A stretch of 64,000 nucleotides of DNA from NCBI GenBank assembly GCA_013398055.1, contig VZRS01010773.1:301418-365417 (forward strand), written 5' to 3'. Every line of letters starts with the position of its first letter. Position 1 is the stretch's first letter. Shown here piece after piece: positions 36,701 through 50,246 of this stretch. Below the pieces are notes generated by a model. The model made no database searches, was not told where the DNA came from, and worked only from the letters and a program-made list of their open reading frames with translations. This DNA comes from Ifrita kowaldi (Eukaryota; Chordata; Aves; Passeriformes; Cinclosomatidae). The position numbers were made by a program, and so were the translations under genes.

Positions 36701-39700
36701 AGTCATGGATTTTCACCATAAATCCCAATCTTGTGTAACCATAATGTATATGATGATAATGGGTGTTCATAATGCTAAAATTAACATGTTTAGCAGCTAT
36801 TCTGGTTTTGGGGGGTTATTTTTCCTTATCAGTTTGTTCATGAGCTATCAAAGCTATATTTAGCATGTGCATAGTAAATTTCATGTGCACACAGACTTAA
36901 GGTACTGTATTATCTGTGCTAAAAAAAGCTGCAATTATCTTGTAAACTTGTCCTTAATATAACCGAGGCACTGAAAACTACTACTGTGCGTTCTAAAGGG
37001 TATGAAGCTGAAGGACAGAAAAACTGACGACTTCTTTCTCAACGGGAAAAAATTGCCATAGCAGCTTCTCTAGAGTAGCTCTTTGTGTCTCTCTCTGTTA
37101 ATACTCCTTTGCAAGTGAACACAAAATGCTTTACCTTGAGGCATCGTTGTCTTAATATCCTCAGTCTAGTACACACTTGCTGCTTCACTCCTGAAAGCTG
37201 TCCATAAGATCAGAAACTAGTTCTGGGAAAGCGCAAGCCCATGAGACTGAAACTTTCAGAGCAAGCAAAAATATGCCCTAAACGGCTGTTTCAGTGTAAC
37301 CTCCAGAGTGTTTGAAATGTAGGTAGATCAAGAAATGAAGGACTTTTCTGAACTCAGGACTGTGGTTTTTTCCAATTTCTTCTGGTCATTTTCTCATACA
37401 TTGATGAAATGTCTGTCATGCTAAAATGAATAGAAATAATGTCTGAGACATACTTTTACCAAAGAAATATTGAGGTCTAACTAATATACCTGGTCTTGAA
37501 TATTTTCTTTTTTTTTTTAAGCTCAGATTAAAAGGATCCACTATTATGGAATATTTGAATGTTTGTTCTAGTAAAGATGAAGTTCAACATTGACAATTAT
37601 AATTTTCTTATTCCCACCTCTTTTTTGGTTTTAGTTTTGGTTGTTTTTTTATTTTTTTATGTATGATTTAATTGACCTTCTTTTATTTCACTTTTATTTT
37701 GACAATATTATTTTCATTATTTTCTTGAGCCATCTGATATCTGATCTTCTCTAATACGTTATTCTTTAGAATACAGGTGTCATATAACTGCAGAGCAGTG
37801 GCTCTTAATTAGCCACTGGATTATTACTATGTCTTTCCCCTCTAACTCAGAGTTGGCAAAAACTGTTGAAAATGTTTTACGTTGTACAAATTTTTGTAAC
37901 TTAGATGTCAGGATAAATTCAATGGTGAGCTTCCCTTACAGTTACGAGAGTATTCCACCAGAGTTAGAGGAATTTTCTTTTTCACCCTGTGTTTCATTAA
38001 TTATTTTATTAATTGAATGTTTATTATTATTATGACCTTTCTTCTGTACTATGACTATACTGAGATACTTACGGATCTTAACAGTAATTCAAGAACAGCA
38101 TTGCCTTTCGTCTCTCCGTAAAAGTAGATGATTGTAACACACCAGAAGACTACAGAGCATGAAGATTTCAACAATTTGTAGAATGTTATCCAGAGGCCAC
38201 AGCTTCCATCTCCACTTCTCAAGGCCCCCTGCTGTCACACCAGGTCTGAATTTCTCTGTAATGTCACTGTGTTGGAGTCAAATACCTTATTGTGCATAGA
38301 CTGTTAGGGCTATTTATAAAGAGTTGATAGATACATACATGTATGTACATACAAATATAATTTTTTGTCCTTTTTTGGCACACAAAATTAGCAAATAGGA
38401 TATGGCAGAATCTGTGAAAGGAGTCTCCACGTAGATTTTTTAAATGTCTCACTTTTCTGTAGAAAGACAACTCTTTTATCTGATACAGCTGTAAGATTTA
38501 AACAAAAATTCTTCCCCCTAAGTAAGATTTTTCTTGTTACCGTTATACTAATTAGCAGTGCTCTATTTACCTTGTTTGCACTAGGTCAGCAGTAGTAATT
38601 AGAACAGATTGAATGCAATGAATTAGGTCCTGAAGGATACTATGCTCAAAATCTTGTTTATATGCAAAAAAGGAAGAACATCTTGGATATAAATAAAATC
38701 AATAATTTATTGTTGTTATAACTGAAATCTCGAGAGTCTAATCATTATTAGTCCAGATCTAATAGTTATATAAAAAAGAAAAGATAATGATGAGACTAAA
38801 ATTGTTCTACACAAAGTTCTTAGTTTCTTCCCCTTTTCCTGGTGTTCTGCTCATGCTCTGCTCCTCTGGCTCTAAGAGCTGTAGTTTCACACAGCAGGGA
38901 GGGTTATGATGAATTGTTAGCATCCGGAGTCCTTCACCAGGAGGAATACGATGTTCATGTTGCTTATTTCTCCTTCAGCCCTCAAGGGTCAGCTTGGGAT
39001 TATTTTATGTGTTACACTTTTACACTTTGTCATTGGCCTACAGCTCCAGGTTACAACCAAATTTGCTGTATATTGTGACTTTTATGTATGTTAGATACTA
39101 TTTCCTTGTTTCTTTTTGTTAACCTTAAGCCCAGCTCCAGGTATATAGCCCACCTATAGGTGTATAATTACCTAGAGCGTGATTTTTTAACATAACTTCA
39201 AATATTTACCTTTTTGGAAGCAATGAATATACTTCAATGCACCAAAATATAAGCAGGAAAATTTGCATATGAGGGTAACAAAGAAAAAAAATATTGCAAG
39301 GTATACACAAACCTCTGGGAACATAAGTAGTAAGTACAGACAAAATAATCCTCTGGAGCAGAGATGTTGAAAAATGGTCACACAGACAGCTATAGCAAAA
39401 GTACCATTTCAATGACAGATGCAGGATTAAAGCAGTTAGCTCCAGTTCACCTGCTACTGGATTAAATTTTAGTAAAAACTGACATATGCTGTTGCCTTGC
39501 AGTAGTGTATGACTACAACCTTGCAGTATATGACTATGGCATCTGCTAAAAAGACTACTGAAATCAAAATAATTCCATGAAGAATTAGGAATACACCTTG
39601 ACATTTTTAAGTATCAGTGCCTTTTGTATCTCTTTCTCATGAAACTCATCACAGGGGCACAAGACCTGTTTCATTAATCTCAAGGCCAAATTTAGTGGTG

Positions 39701-42700
39701 ATTTTCCATTAAATGAAAAAAGATTTGCTGACAAGATGATATTGTCTCTGAAAAGTGAATGTTTCTCCTGGGGCAAAAAAAGTTATTTATTGTAAAAAAT
39801 TGATTTGGAAGTGAAAGCACAAGGTAAGTAGAGTGTCCTTTCTTCTTTTGTTCATCAGAAGGTAGCAAAATATATTATGTTTAGAGCACTATATGTAATT
39901 AACCAAAAGAAAAATGTCTGAACACTAAAAGGTAGTACTATATTTGGACAAGTTACTAAACAATGTGACTATTTTGCTGCAGTGCATGGAAGCAAATTGC
40001 TATTTTTAAAGAATGCATAGGTTTTGCTTTATTTTGGTTTTGTTTTTTGTTGGGATTTTTGGGTTGTTTTTATTTCTGTTGTTGTTTTCAATTTTGTGGT
40101 GGTTGTTTTTTCCAGGACTGAAAAATATGTCATCGTTCAACCTCTCCTGAATATTCTTTAAGTGTATGCATGACTGTTTGGCAAACAATCTATGTAATGT
40201 CAGTACAGCTGTTTGGACAACTAATTGTTCAGCAGACTTTGAGGAGGCAAAAGAGGTTCTTTTTTGCCTTTCCTTATAACAAGGTGAAACTCAAACCCTA
40301 CAAGACTCACATCTGCAGCTGAGGGAAATAAAATTATTCTGTTAAATTGCTACTACACATTGACCAACAGATTATAGGAGTTTTATTAAGCTCTGTCATT
40401 TATTTCTGAAATTCCTGAACTTCTTAGTCAACATGTTGTTCAGCTATGTGTAAACTTTTTTTATGTTAAGTCAAAATCAATTGTATGTTCTGGTATGCTT
40501 CCCTTTCATTGCATATTTAAAGAACATAATGCAAAAAGACTGATCATGACTTTTTCAGTAATTTATTAGAAAGTGTTTTACTTCTATGCAGAAGGAAACA
40601 TTAAACAGTTTACTTTTGCACCTTTATATATAAAAATAGGATCATGTATACAGAGACAAATCCATTTGTACAGGTAAAATACCTCTATGCATGCCTCTAT
40701 ATGTAGAAGTTTAATCCAGGGAAATACACGTTATCAGAAATCAGATGCTGTCTCGCCCAGAAATTTTCAAAAATCATTTGTAAAATATTTTAAACACTGT
40801 CACTCTAGAACAATATCAGCTCAAACTGGTTTGACCTCTTACCCTGAGTCCAACTGGGCTAACTCATAAATAGAAGCTTGAGTATAGAGTAATACATATT
40901 TTGATTTTTGTTTCAGACAGTCATCTTGGTTAGGTGCAATACTGTATTTCAATAGTATCATATGTGTTCAGGGACATCAATTTTGTAGGGGTATGTAAAA
41001 TTTCATAATAGTTGACATTGTTAATGCCCTATTTCAAAATACAGAGATCCAGAAGTATAGGAGGTTTTTTCCCAAGGAATTGGTTTCATTGGGTGTTGTT
41101 ACTAGAATGAAATATCCCTCACATACCAAAAATTAATTTAGCTCATCAGCAAAGTCTGGTTTTTGAGCGCAGCTTTCTGGATTACATCCTCTTTTGTTGT
41201 TGTTAAAAACACTATGAGCAAACACTTGTCTTTGCTAGGTTGAATTATGTGTGATCATTTTAAGTAGAGCAATGCAGTAAGTATCATAGGCTCTCACAAC
41301 CCTGATAGCTGTACATTAGTTATCCATTCAACACTGCCAGGGACTCCCTTACTCATGTTAGTTAGTCTGCTATCCTCTTTTGCACATTCAACCATATCTA
41401 ATTTGTTATTATTTCATTTTTTTATTTTCTGCTCTTTCCTGGGCTGTCATAAATCCAGTGAAAATTGTTTTGTAACAATCTTTTGCTATCTTCTGAGGTC
41501 TTTGCTGGGTTTGAAACATGTCAGGATTTAGTTTTATTTACCACCTATATGGTGTTCTAAAGTATAAACTCTCTATCCCTGTTTGATTTTGCAAAAGGAA
41601 GAGCAACTGTTCTCCATAAGAAAATACTGAGAATCCATTCTTGTTTTCTAAATCAAGCTGAATTTATTTCTATTTATTATAATATCTATTGGTGACTTTT
41701 CAGTTTTCTTTGTTCCATTTTGCCTGGAATTGTAAGAAAGCAGTTTGATTAAACATTTGACTGTTTTACACTCATTTAGTAAGTAAATTTTTTATTTGTA
41801 GAAAAAAACCCTCCATTCTTCCTTCTTTAACAACTTGGATTTTCTTATTTTGACAAAAACATGTGAATACTTGTTTGTCCTGAAGAGTTCAACAAGTTGT
41901 AGACTTGAGGGAGATAAATTATTTTGTTTTTGTGAATTATCAACAAAAGTGGCAGCTTCAGTCCTGGTCATGAATCTTTTTAATTGGCAAAATACCCCAT
42001 TTTAATTAGGATATGCACAATAACATTAATCTATGTGTCTCCTGCTCTTTAGCTTATTTTTGTAGAAGCAGGATGCTACTTTTTATCTCTGTCTCAGTAG
42101 TTTCTCTGCTCCTAAATGGTTTTATCACTAATGTTCAATCTATCTAAAATTCTCTGAGCATTATTGCTTACTGGCTTGGTACAAATTTTTTCCACAGCAT
42201 CTTTCTACTACATGTGCTAAAACAGAGGAAGAGATGACTTGGATGATATCTGTCAACTTTATTATGTAAGATTCCATTTTAGATAGCTTTTAAAGCAAGC
42301 AACAATAGCATGCAGCAATTTGCAGTGATTTTTGAGATGTTGATCTTTGCTCTAAAATCCTAGGGAGAAAGAAAGATAAAACTTAACTTGTGCATGATGG
42401 AAATGAAAAGAATCTCATTCTCTTTCATTTTGAAAAGAATAAAAGGGGGAAGTGAGAATCTCTGAATCTAAAAAACCCATAACGCTTGTAATATGTTTAA
42501 AAGGGAAACAAAATGAAAAGAAAATAAATAAAATCCAATCTTAAGGACAAATCCAAACCAAACAACTTTTCTGGACAAGATTCTAATCTTCTGGAAGAGT
42601 AAATTAGTACATGGAGTACTGCAGTTGCAGAAAGGCACTGCACATCTAGTGCAGTGTTCCATAGATTTGTGCTTGTCCGTAGAAGACAATAAATAAAGTC

Positions 42701-43050
42701 TATTGCAAAACCAGTTACGTTCCTCATAACTCTCATGCTTTATTTTACTCTCACAGAGAAACTGAGAGTAATCAAAGACAGAAGTAGAGTGCTTTACAGG
42801 AGGTGTGCATGCGGCTTCTGTAATGAAGAAGAGAATAGTCTTGTATAGTTACTGTAAATAATACAGTAAACATATCTGCTTTAAAAAAAAGAAAAAGAAA
42901 AAATAAAGAAGAAAAGAAAAGAAGACAAAGACAAAATAGGAAAAAAAAAAGAGATCATGCTGAGGCAAATACATGCCTAATACTAAGCAATACATTCAGA
43001 CACAATTAATTATGAGGTGGTCCTCAAAGGAGAAAAACCAAAAAATCTCC
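33744..43050. other. Long AT-rich stretch, no gene supported
   Basis: About 9.3 kb with no gene I can support. Simple-sequence patches include T-rich runs at about 34240-34275, palindromic gtacatgtacatgtac near 35941-35960, tacatacatgtatgta near 38332-38350, a G/T-rich tract at 40020-40120 and a purine-rich a/g tract at about 42880-42950. The block at about 38640-39110 has an AATAAA-like region on the minus strand and a GC-richer half, so it could be an old LTR, but I cannot establish ends. The 132-codon minus frame at 39206-39604 has no recognisable domain. Confidence 0.55.
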
Positions 43051-43411
43051 GCCAAACTGGGAGGGACCACAGCCAGGACAGGTGACCCAAACTGACCATA
43101 CTCTACACCATAGAACATCAGGCCTGGTTATTTAAACTAGGGCAGCACCCAGAAAGGCAACTGGTCTGGGTTTTGTAAGGGGGTTCTGGCATCAGTCAGC
43201 ATATTTACAGTTTAATTTTCTTTTATGGTGATGATGATGATGATATCATTATTATTGTATTTTACTTTATTGTCAATTATTAAACTGTTCTTATCTCAAG
43301 TTTTACTTTGATTCTCCTCCCCATTTCACCTGGGTGTTGGGGGGAGGAGCGCAGGGGTTGAGCTAGTTGCTATGTGGTGTTTCATCTCTTTCTGGGCTAA
43401 AAACCATGGCA
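43051..43411 (+). mobile_element. 5'-truncated LTR, plus orientation
   Basis: The block gggagggaccacagccagga aligns with gggaggagatacagccagga-type sequence in the LTR at 63579. It is followed by a tatttaaact TATA-like site (about 43131), an attaaact signal region (about 43280), cttatctcaag, and a U5 ending at aaaaccatggca (43411). The first part of U3 is missing or unrecognisable. A short gat-iteration (about 43230-43243) and an attatt-rich tract lie in the middle. Confidence 0.65.
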
Positions 43412-43659
43412 CATCTGTAGTAAAAACCCCCTTAACTAACAAACAAACAAACAAACAAAAATTCCCTATGGGTTTTTACTTGATTGATTTATTGCAAAAT
43501 TTGGTGCATGTTTACAGAGTTCAAACTTCATCAGGCACAGATCTTTCAACCAGAATTCCAGATGTTATTGCCTGCTATTGACAGATGAAATCTGATTTCT
43601 ATTCTACACCAGCTCTGCATTGTTACAGATCATGTTTGAATGCATGGTTAGTAGTTTAG

Positions 43660-44420
43660 TTACTGCTTTTTTTTTTTCCTGTGGATTCTACTTTCAGGGT
43701 GGGAATGCTTGAAGATTCTTAATTGGAGGGGGGCATATAAGGCTGGAAATACATTCGTACATCAATAAACGGAAGCAAGTTCTGCTGAGAGGCTAGGGTT
43801 CTGGGCTTGTTCCCTGGAAAAGGGACAGCTTTGAGAGGAGTTTGTCACCAAATTAGCAGGGTTAGGCTTTTCCCAGAGCTGCCTGGAGGGAGGATGAGAA
43901 TGAAAAGCCATAAATTGAAGCAAGACTGGTTCAGACTGGCAATAAAAATAATTTCGATGAGAAAAAAAGAGACTGTTTTCTACTGTGTCATTGTGTACTG
44001 AGGCTGGCAGCTCCCTGGAGCTGCAGAGGCTCCCCGGGGGGGCAGCAGGACACAGCTGGGCAGCCAGAGTCTTTCCCACTGCCCCAGCTGGAGAGCAGGG
44101 AGGGACACAGGGCACCAGCATGGCCCCTGCACTGGGCATTGGGCACTGCCCTGGTGACAGCAATGGACCAGAGCTGGGCTGGGACATGGACCCACAGCTG
44201 TGCCCAGCTTGGCAGGGCACAGGGCTCGGCAGGGCTGGGGGAAACTGGAGACTGTCACTGCTCTCGCATTGCTGGGGCAGGGACTGATGGCTCCCAGGGG
44301 GAATAAAAGGAGTGTTGGGTGATAGGCCCCAGGGAGGTTGAACAGGAACAGTCAGGCCTGGTAGTGCCCTCAGGACCTTGATCTCTTGCAGTGAAAATAA
44401 AGACATTAATACAACCAGAA
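43660..44420 (+). mobile_element. GC-rich LTR-like composite segment, unclassified
   Basis: Two TATA/poly(A)-like pairs occur in order on the plus strand: gcatataaggctgg with aataaacgg (about 43734-43770), and aataaaagg with aataaag (about 44302 and 44396). Between them, 43985-44290 is strongly GC-rich with many cagggca/ctggg motifs. This resembles retroviral LTR or leader sequence from one or two avian families, but I found no definite termini or target-site duplication. The longest open frame in the window, 223 codons on the minus strand (43762-44433), runs through it; its Pro/Ser/Ala/Cys-rich composition mirrors the GC-rich repeat and no domain is recognisable. Confidence 0.35.
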
Positions 44421-47400
44421 AAAAAACAACCAAAATTTTTTGGTCTTGTTTTTCTTTTCTAAGTATTACTAGTTCGTGATTTTATTCACCCAAATACATG
44501 CCAGATTCATGTGTTCTTGCTAGAGGTAAATAATAGCTCATTTTTAACAACATGAATTGTTAACATTCTTGCTTTAAGTAGAACTTCCCAAGTTTAGAGC
44601 CTTGAAATTCTATTTGTTCATTTCAACAAAGGGTATAATACAGATCTTCATAAAGTGCAGAAAAAAAAAATCTTATTTCACTTTTCTTTTAATCTCTACA
44701 ATAACCAAATGTCACAGGAAAAAAACATTGGCCGGAAACACAGCTGAGACGAGTAATCTCATTTATTTGCTTACTACTACTTTATCTCTTTGAACTAGAT
44801 GAAAAAAAATCAATTTGTGATATTAGTGTCATCATCAATTACTGGATATAATTATTCACTATAATTAAACATATCAATTGTTCAGAAATAAACTATAATT
44901 TTATCACAGTCTCTTATCAGTTGCATATTTTTCTATAGCAGGATCTGGCCCAATGTATATCAGATTGTTCTGAGGCAGAAAAAAATGAGAAAGGTAGATG
45001 GTGTGAAATCATATATTCATTTTACTTGGCATGTTCATGAGGTTGCAAATATCTTGGTTCACTAACTAATGCAAGTACTGATATTATCTCGGATACAATC
45101 ATTGATTGAAAAAGCAGGGTATTTAAAAAAAAATTCAACCACTTTTTTATGGTCCTTTTGCAGAGAATTTACTAAAAAATTACACCTGAGGAAAAACAAA
45201 CAAAAATTAGAATGTAGTGGATATTGGCTTATCCTAAATGGCATAAGCATGATCCTGACAACTTTCCAGCAACAAATGTTTTTACATAAAATGTGAATAT
45301 ATTATCTCTCAAATAATACCATGTAGGGTAACTTTCCGTTTATAAGAATGTCCCTCACAGGACAGCTGCCATCAATTTTATTAAAAAATGAGTTACATTG
45401 TTTAAAATATGTTTACAGTTTAATTTGCAATTTTGTATTGAAGTAGACATTAGCCAGCTAAGAGTAGTCAACCACTAGATTTATGAAATCCCAAAATTGT
45501 TTATAAAATTTGAAGTGTTAAAATTACTAGAGTGAAAAAGATGTTCAGCAATAAGATTTTTTTAAAAAAACCTGTATTTGACATATTTCCAATTGAAATA
45601 ATTGAAATTTCTCAAAAAAGTCTTCTGCATAATCAAACACAGAAAAATATTGACAAAATTAGCACAGGTCACCTTATATCAGGAGAAGTAGCTCACCATT
45701 GTGAGGAAGCACAGTGAAACTTATCTGGCTTTAGTTAACACTTTCTGTGTCCCTCTGATTGCTTTGAGAGAAAATTATTGTGAAAAAAATAAAAGGCCTC
45801 ATATTCCAAGACATCAGAACCATGGCATACATTGCAGGTTTTTCATTGCATACAATTTAGACATTTAAGCCAAGAACTGAGATTTCTTTACTCAGTTGGT
45901 CAGGAAAAGTACAGAAACTTCTGCGTTAGCAACAGAAACCTTTTTTTTTTTTTTTTTAAAAGATATTTTTCCAATATTTTAGTATTANNNNNNNNNNNNN
46001 NNNNNACCTTTTTTTTTTTTTTTTTTAAAGAGATTATTCCAATATATTAGTAATAATTTACAGCTCAAAGTTGCTACTGAGGCTATTGAACCCAAAGGTG
46101 CAAATTTACTAAGTACACTCTTCCAGGAATTTATCACAGAATAATACAGGTTCTGTGCTTTGATTAAAAGTTCTTTTGAGAATATGATGAAGACCTCAAA
46201 TTAATTTTTGTTAGTTACTAATCAGAAATTATTGTTTTCACTTAGATTTACAGTTATATCAGTCTAGACTGAAATCAAGCTTGAACTTCAAGGCCATCAG
46301 GAGAATAATCACCACTATTGATCTATCTGAGGAATAAAGAACAGGTTATATGCAAGGAGTAGCTGGGAACATAGTGCAAACAATTTAGCAATCACATATG
46401 TCAGTAGAAATTAGAGGAGAAAGTAGGGGCAAAAATGTGGCTTTGAAATAATTTAATATATTAAAATACTATACAAAGCTTAAAAACTATTTAAATTATT
46501 TAAGACCCATGCAGTTTCATATAGGATTTTTATTATAGCCATTATCTATGCACAATTAAGCAATCATATCCTCTCTCTTGCCTGTGCAGAGATTGTAAAT
46601 GAAGACTAGAACTGTCTAATCCTTCACAACCACAGATTTATGCTGTAAATTTTGCTTGACTTTTTGTGGGAGAAGGGAATGAGTCTTTATGTCATTAGCT
46701 AATAGCTTTAATAATGAATATGATGTTAGAAAGGCATTCCTCATTTTCATAAATAGTGTAGGTGATGCGGGAAGAATCCCTTCAGCATTTGGGTGCACAA
46801 AAACACAAACAAACAAACAAAACCCCAGAAACACATGAACTTGTAGTTTTGCTGGAAAAAGAGAGGGTTCATTGGACGCAAACGAAAAGAAATTATAATT
46901 TTCAGTGGGTTGGATGCTATCAAGGCATATCTAATTTTCATTCAGACTTTTTGCATAAATCTACATGTTACAGCCTTTAACAGCAGAGCTTCGTGCTTGG
47001 TATGGCAAACTTAAGTCCTCATTAATTCACTTTTTAGAAAGCAACATTCATGGGACTATCTAGGCATTACATTCTTAATACTAGGAAAAGAAAGTGCTAC
47101 AATCATAAGAAAATACCATGTGTTTTACTTTAGAAATGTGTCAGTATTTAATATATTTGCTAAATATGCCCAGAAGGAAATCTAAATGCATCTGAATTTG
47201 GAAGCTGCTACATGGACAGGCATGAAAAACCTGACTGAGGTTTTTGTAGCAAGGATTGGGTATATGTTTGGGTTTTCAGTATGAAAAGAATAGAAAACTT
47301 TTTTTACTGGAATTGAAGTTTGTTTTGTTACAAAAATTGTTTCAGCATGGACAAAAAGTGTTTTTTCTTGCTATGTTACTGTTGTTGGGTTATTGCACAA

Positions 47401-49108
47401 TGCATTTTTATTGCTGTCACTGACTGTTTTTCAAATGAGCTTCTAACACAGCAGAGAACAATAGCAATTAAATGTAGAAAGCTGTATAATCGTAGCAATA
47501 GAAAGTATAAAAAAATTACATTCAGGATATGTAAAGAAGCTAAATACATAATTTTTCTGTCTGTTAGCATATTCATGGCAACGGAATGCATTAAGCATAT
47601 ACATATGAATGCCTTGGAGATTTACCTTCATGACCTCAGTGGAAATAACAAAGTTTTTCCCAGTGCTTCCCTTTGGAATTGTGTTTTGTGCTATTACCTC
47701 TTAACCTGGAAAAATGTAGCCCCTTAAGAAATGCAATTAATATAGCCTGAATGGAATTATTTGCAAAAAAGAAATACTGCAAGAAATAAATTATTACTTA
47801 AGTTTATTAGTTAATTATAACTCTTTGAATGGACAAGTTATTAGAATGCAATATGATTCTGTACTTAGCCCCATTTCTCAGGATTTTCACTTCATGGAAA
47901 CTATGGGTTTTGGCTGTCTATGATTCTAAGATAGCGATAAAAGCTTAAAAAAATGAACTGTAGTACTGATTACATCAAGCAGGTATTGTTTTCACTGGCA
48001 TAAGAACTGTATTCTTATTGTAGCTAACACAGTATTACTGAGGAGAAAGAATGGTTCATCAGAACTTAGTAGCATTACATTTGTTTACACCAATAACTGA
48101 CAGAAAAGATTTTTTTTACCATATTCTTTGTCTTATTAAACAAAAGAACACAAGAAAAAAAACTCCAAGAAAACCAAACCCACTAACCCAAATTAGAAAA
48201 CTCTTATCCTTTTCAAGTCATTTTTATGCTTATTCAGCATCTATAATTATGATAAAATTTATTCTTCAAGTTTTCAATACAAGAGTATGTGCAACATTAT
48301 CACAAGCAATGTTTCTGAGAGAAAAAATCCTAAGTACAGAACACCATATTACATTAGGGTTAATGGTAAAATTCTGTATTTGAATTCATCTCACATAGCA
48401 TTATATACCTGTGTCAGACTCCTAACCCAGAGCTTGTTGTACTGAATTCCTTTGAAGTTAATGGAGTAGGAAAGAAACTCTTTGTTTAAGTGTCTCCCTG
48501 CATTTTTTTCCACTGACTGTGAATGGATCTCAACTCAGAAAACATATTTGCATTTGCTTGGATTAGTCTCAGCAAGAACATCAGTGCAGCGAAGATGCTG
48601 ACATCCATCCCAAGGTAATAGATACATCATTCTAATACCCCTAAATCATAACTCTTTATTTCTGTGTAAACAACCTTAGCAAGTGGTAGACATGGCATCA
48701 TTGCAAAGCAATTGTATATGTTTAGTAAATTGAATTTTGAGAAAAAAAACCAATATATTTCTTCATTATGTGTAAATCACGTCACTGTATCGATTTTAGC
48801 AGTGATATAAAAATACTATGAAAAGTGTAATTCTACTTCCTTGAGTTTCACTTTCTCCTCTTTTAAATTGTCTTCTTGCTTGTCTGTTTGCTAATTGTGC
48901 TTATGTCCTCTTTTCTCTCTTTGGCTAAAAATTATTAGATCAAGCAGAGGTCAATGCAAGGCAATGGTCCATAACTGATGTGCAAGGGAAGCTGTTAGAG
49001 ATGAGTTTGATACTTCACCTTCAATAAAAATAGCCCTGAACATAATCCCTTTGACAGACTATGAGCAGAAAGAATGTATATCCTATTTGCTATAGTGACA
49101 TTTATCTT
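44421..49108. other. AT-rich non-coding stretch containing an assembly gap
   Basis: No gene is supported. The stretch holds the gap at 45988-46005 and an aaac tract near 46800-46825. The 135-codon frame at 47320-47727 is Cys/Phe/Lys-rich, as expected of AT-rich random sequence, and has no domain I recognise. Confidence 0.55.
45938..46055. other. 18-N gap with a duplicated flank
   Basis: Ns occupy 45988-46005. The left flank (45938-45987: acc, 17 T, then an a/t block ending tattttagtatta) is repeated imperfectly on the right (46006-about 46050: acc, 18 T, then ending atattagtaata). The same poly-T locus appears to have been read twice with errors and placed on both sides of the gap. Confidence 0.8.
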
Positions 49109-49579
49109 CGTTAAGGAAAGTTCCCTGTCTGACCACCCAGGAGCCATTCTGACAGTCATACTTGCACCACCTGAGCTGGGACCGAAGTCCCTTTACAGGT
49201 ACACATATCAAACTCACCGTCAGACCAAGATTCTTTACTGGCTGGATCCAAATTTTCCCATTGAGTATCAGACATCACAATCCTAAAAAATATTTTAATC
49301 TTGGTGCAAAAATTAAATAACAAAGAACAGGTCAAGCTGGGTGCCTCCAAGGAGGGACCCCGAACAAAGGAAACCCTGGGCTTTTATACCCTCACAGTCT
49401 AAGTGCACAAAAATCTCAGGGTCATTGGCTTCTGCCATGTCTCTGAGTGTCTGGTCACCTGTGCCCTTTGTTCACAGCAGTTCAAGGCCTCTTCCCTCGC
49501 AGTCCAGCCACCCAGAGCTCCATGTGCTGCTCCCCCTGCAGCTGCATACTGAGTTACCGGCACTGAATGTATTCCTCAG
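49109..49579 (-). mobile_element. LTR-like element, family A copy 2, minus orientation
   Basis: This is the second copy of the element at 12724-13257, aligned through the same blocks listed there. On the minus strand it has a better preserved TATA box (gtataaaagccc; plus about 49380-49391). The sequence tatctt lies at 49103-49108 and again at 49580-49585, which may be a 6-bp target-site duplication and sets these ends. The terminal dinucleotides are then not canonical TG/CA, so the ends remain provisional. Confidence 0.65.
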
Positions 49580-50246
49580 TATCTTAATGTGTACTTTATG
49601 GCTGCAAAAAGTGTCCTATAAACTTCCTTGCTCTAATAATGGGTGCATTATTGTTAAATTTTAGGAAACGTTTTTGAATTTTTAAGTTCTAAGATAAGGC
49701 CAAAGCACAGGATGACAACAACAGAACAACTGCTGTCTCCTATTGAAAAGTTCAAGCTTTCAAAAATGCAATTTTTAGTCCTGTTCTACATATTACACAA
49801 AGCTTATATTTCACTCAGGAAGGACCAAAGGCCAGGCGGTTTTTATAATCTATTATTTCAGCCATCTCAAAGTGATTTTGAGAGGTCATATGGGCCATCA
49901 TCTCCCACTGAAATATCATCTATTTCAGATGTCAGCTTCTTCCATTTTTCTGCAAGCAAAACCCCACTTTCCAAAGTGGCTGCTATTAACTGGCCAATTA
50001 GTTAGAAATACAAATTAATTTTCATTGTGATTATTCTCAATTGGGATGAATGGAAGTGGAATGGAAAATATGAGACTATATGACCTGGTTGCCTTCTCAT
50101 TAACCTGAAATCGAATTTAAACCACAAAAAGCATAAAACTAAATTGTTATATTTTATTTTTCTTAATTTATAACAGGTGAGTAAAATTGTTTGAATTCTG
50201 CTTAGGTTTTACAATATCTATTCCCATTTTATTTTGAGAAAATCAT
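49580..50246. other. Short unclassified non-coding stretch
   Basis: Nothing recognisable is seen between the LTR-like copy and the CR1 3' end. The 97-codon frame at 49712-50005 has no domain I can name. Confidence 0.5.

Noticed and set aside
38640..39110. Possible minus-strand LTR with CCAAT-like and AATAAA-like signals
   Set aside because: No termini, no target-site duplication and no second copy in the window, so not listed as a separate feature.
39206..39604. 132-codon minus-strand frame
   Set aside because: Leu/Cys/Phe/Ser-rich with no domain; probably chance.
43762..44433. 223-codon minus-strand frame, longest in the window
   Set aside because: Composition is Pro/Ser/Ala/Cys-rich from a GC-rich repeat, no domain is visible, and it crosses likely LTR signals of the other strand.
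45832..46050. Open frame running across unknown bases
   Set aside because: It crosses the 18-N gap and poly-T tracts, so the reading is meaningless.
47320..47727. 135-codon plus-strand frame with a hydrophobic amino end
   Set aside because: Residue mix (Cys, Phe, Lys, Ile) is what AT-rich random sequence gives; no homology recognised and overlapping minus frames exist.
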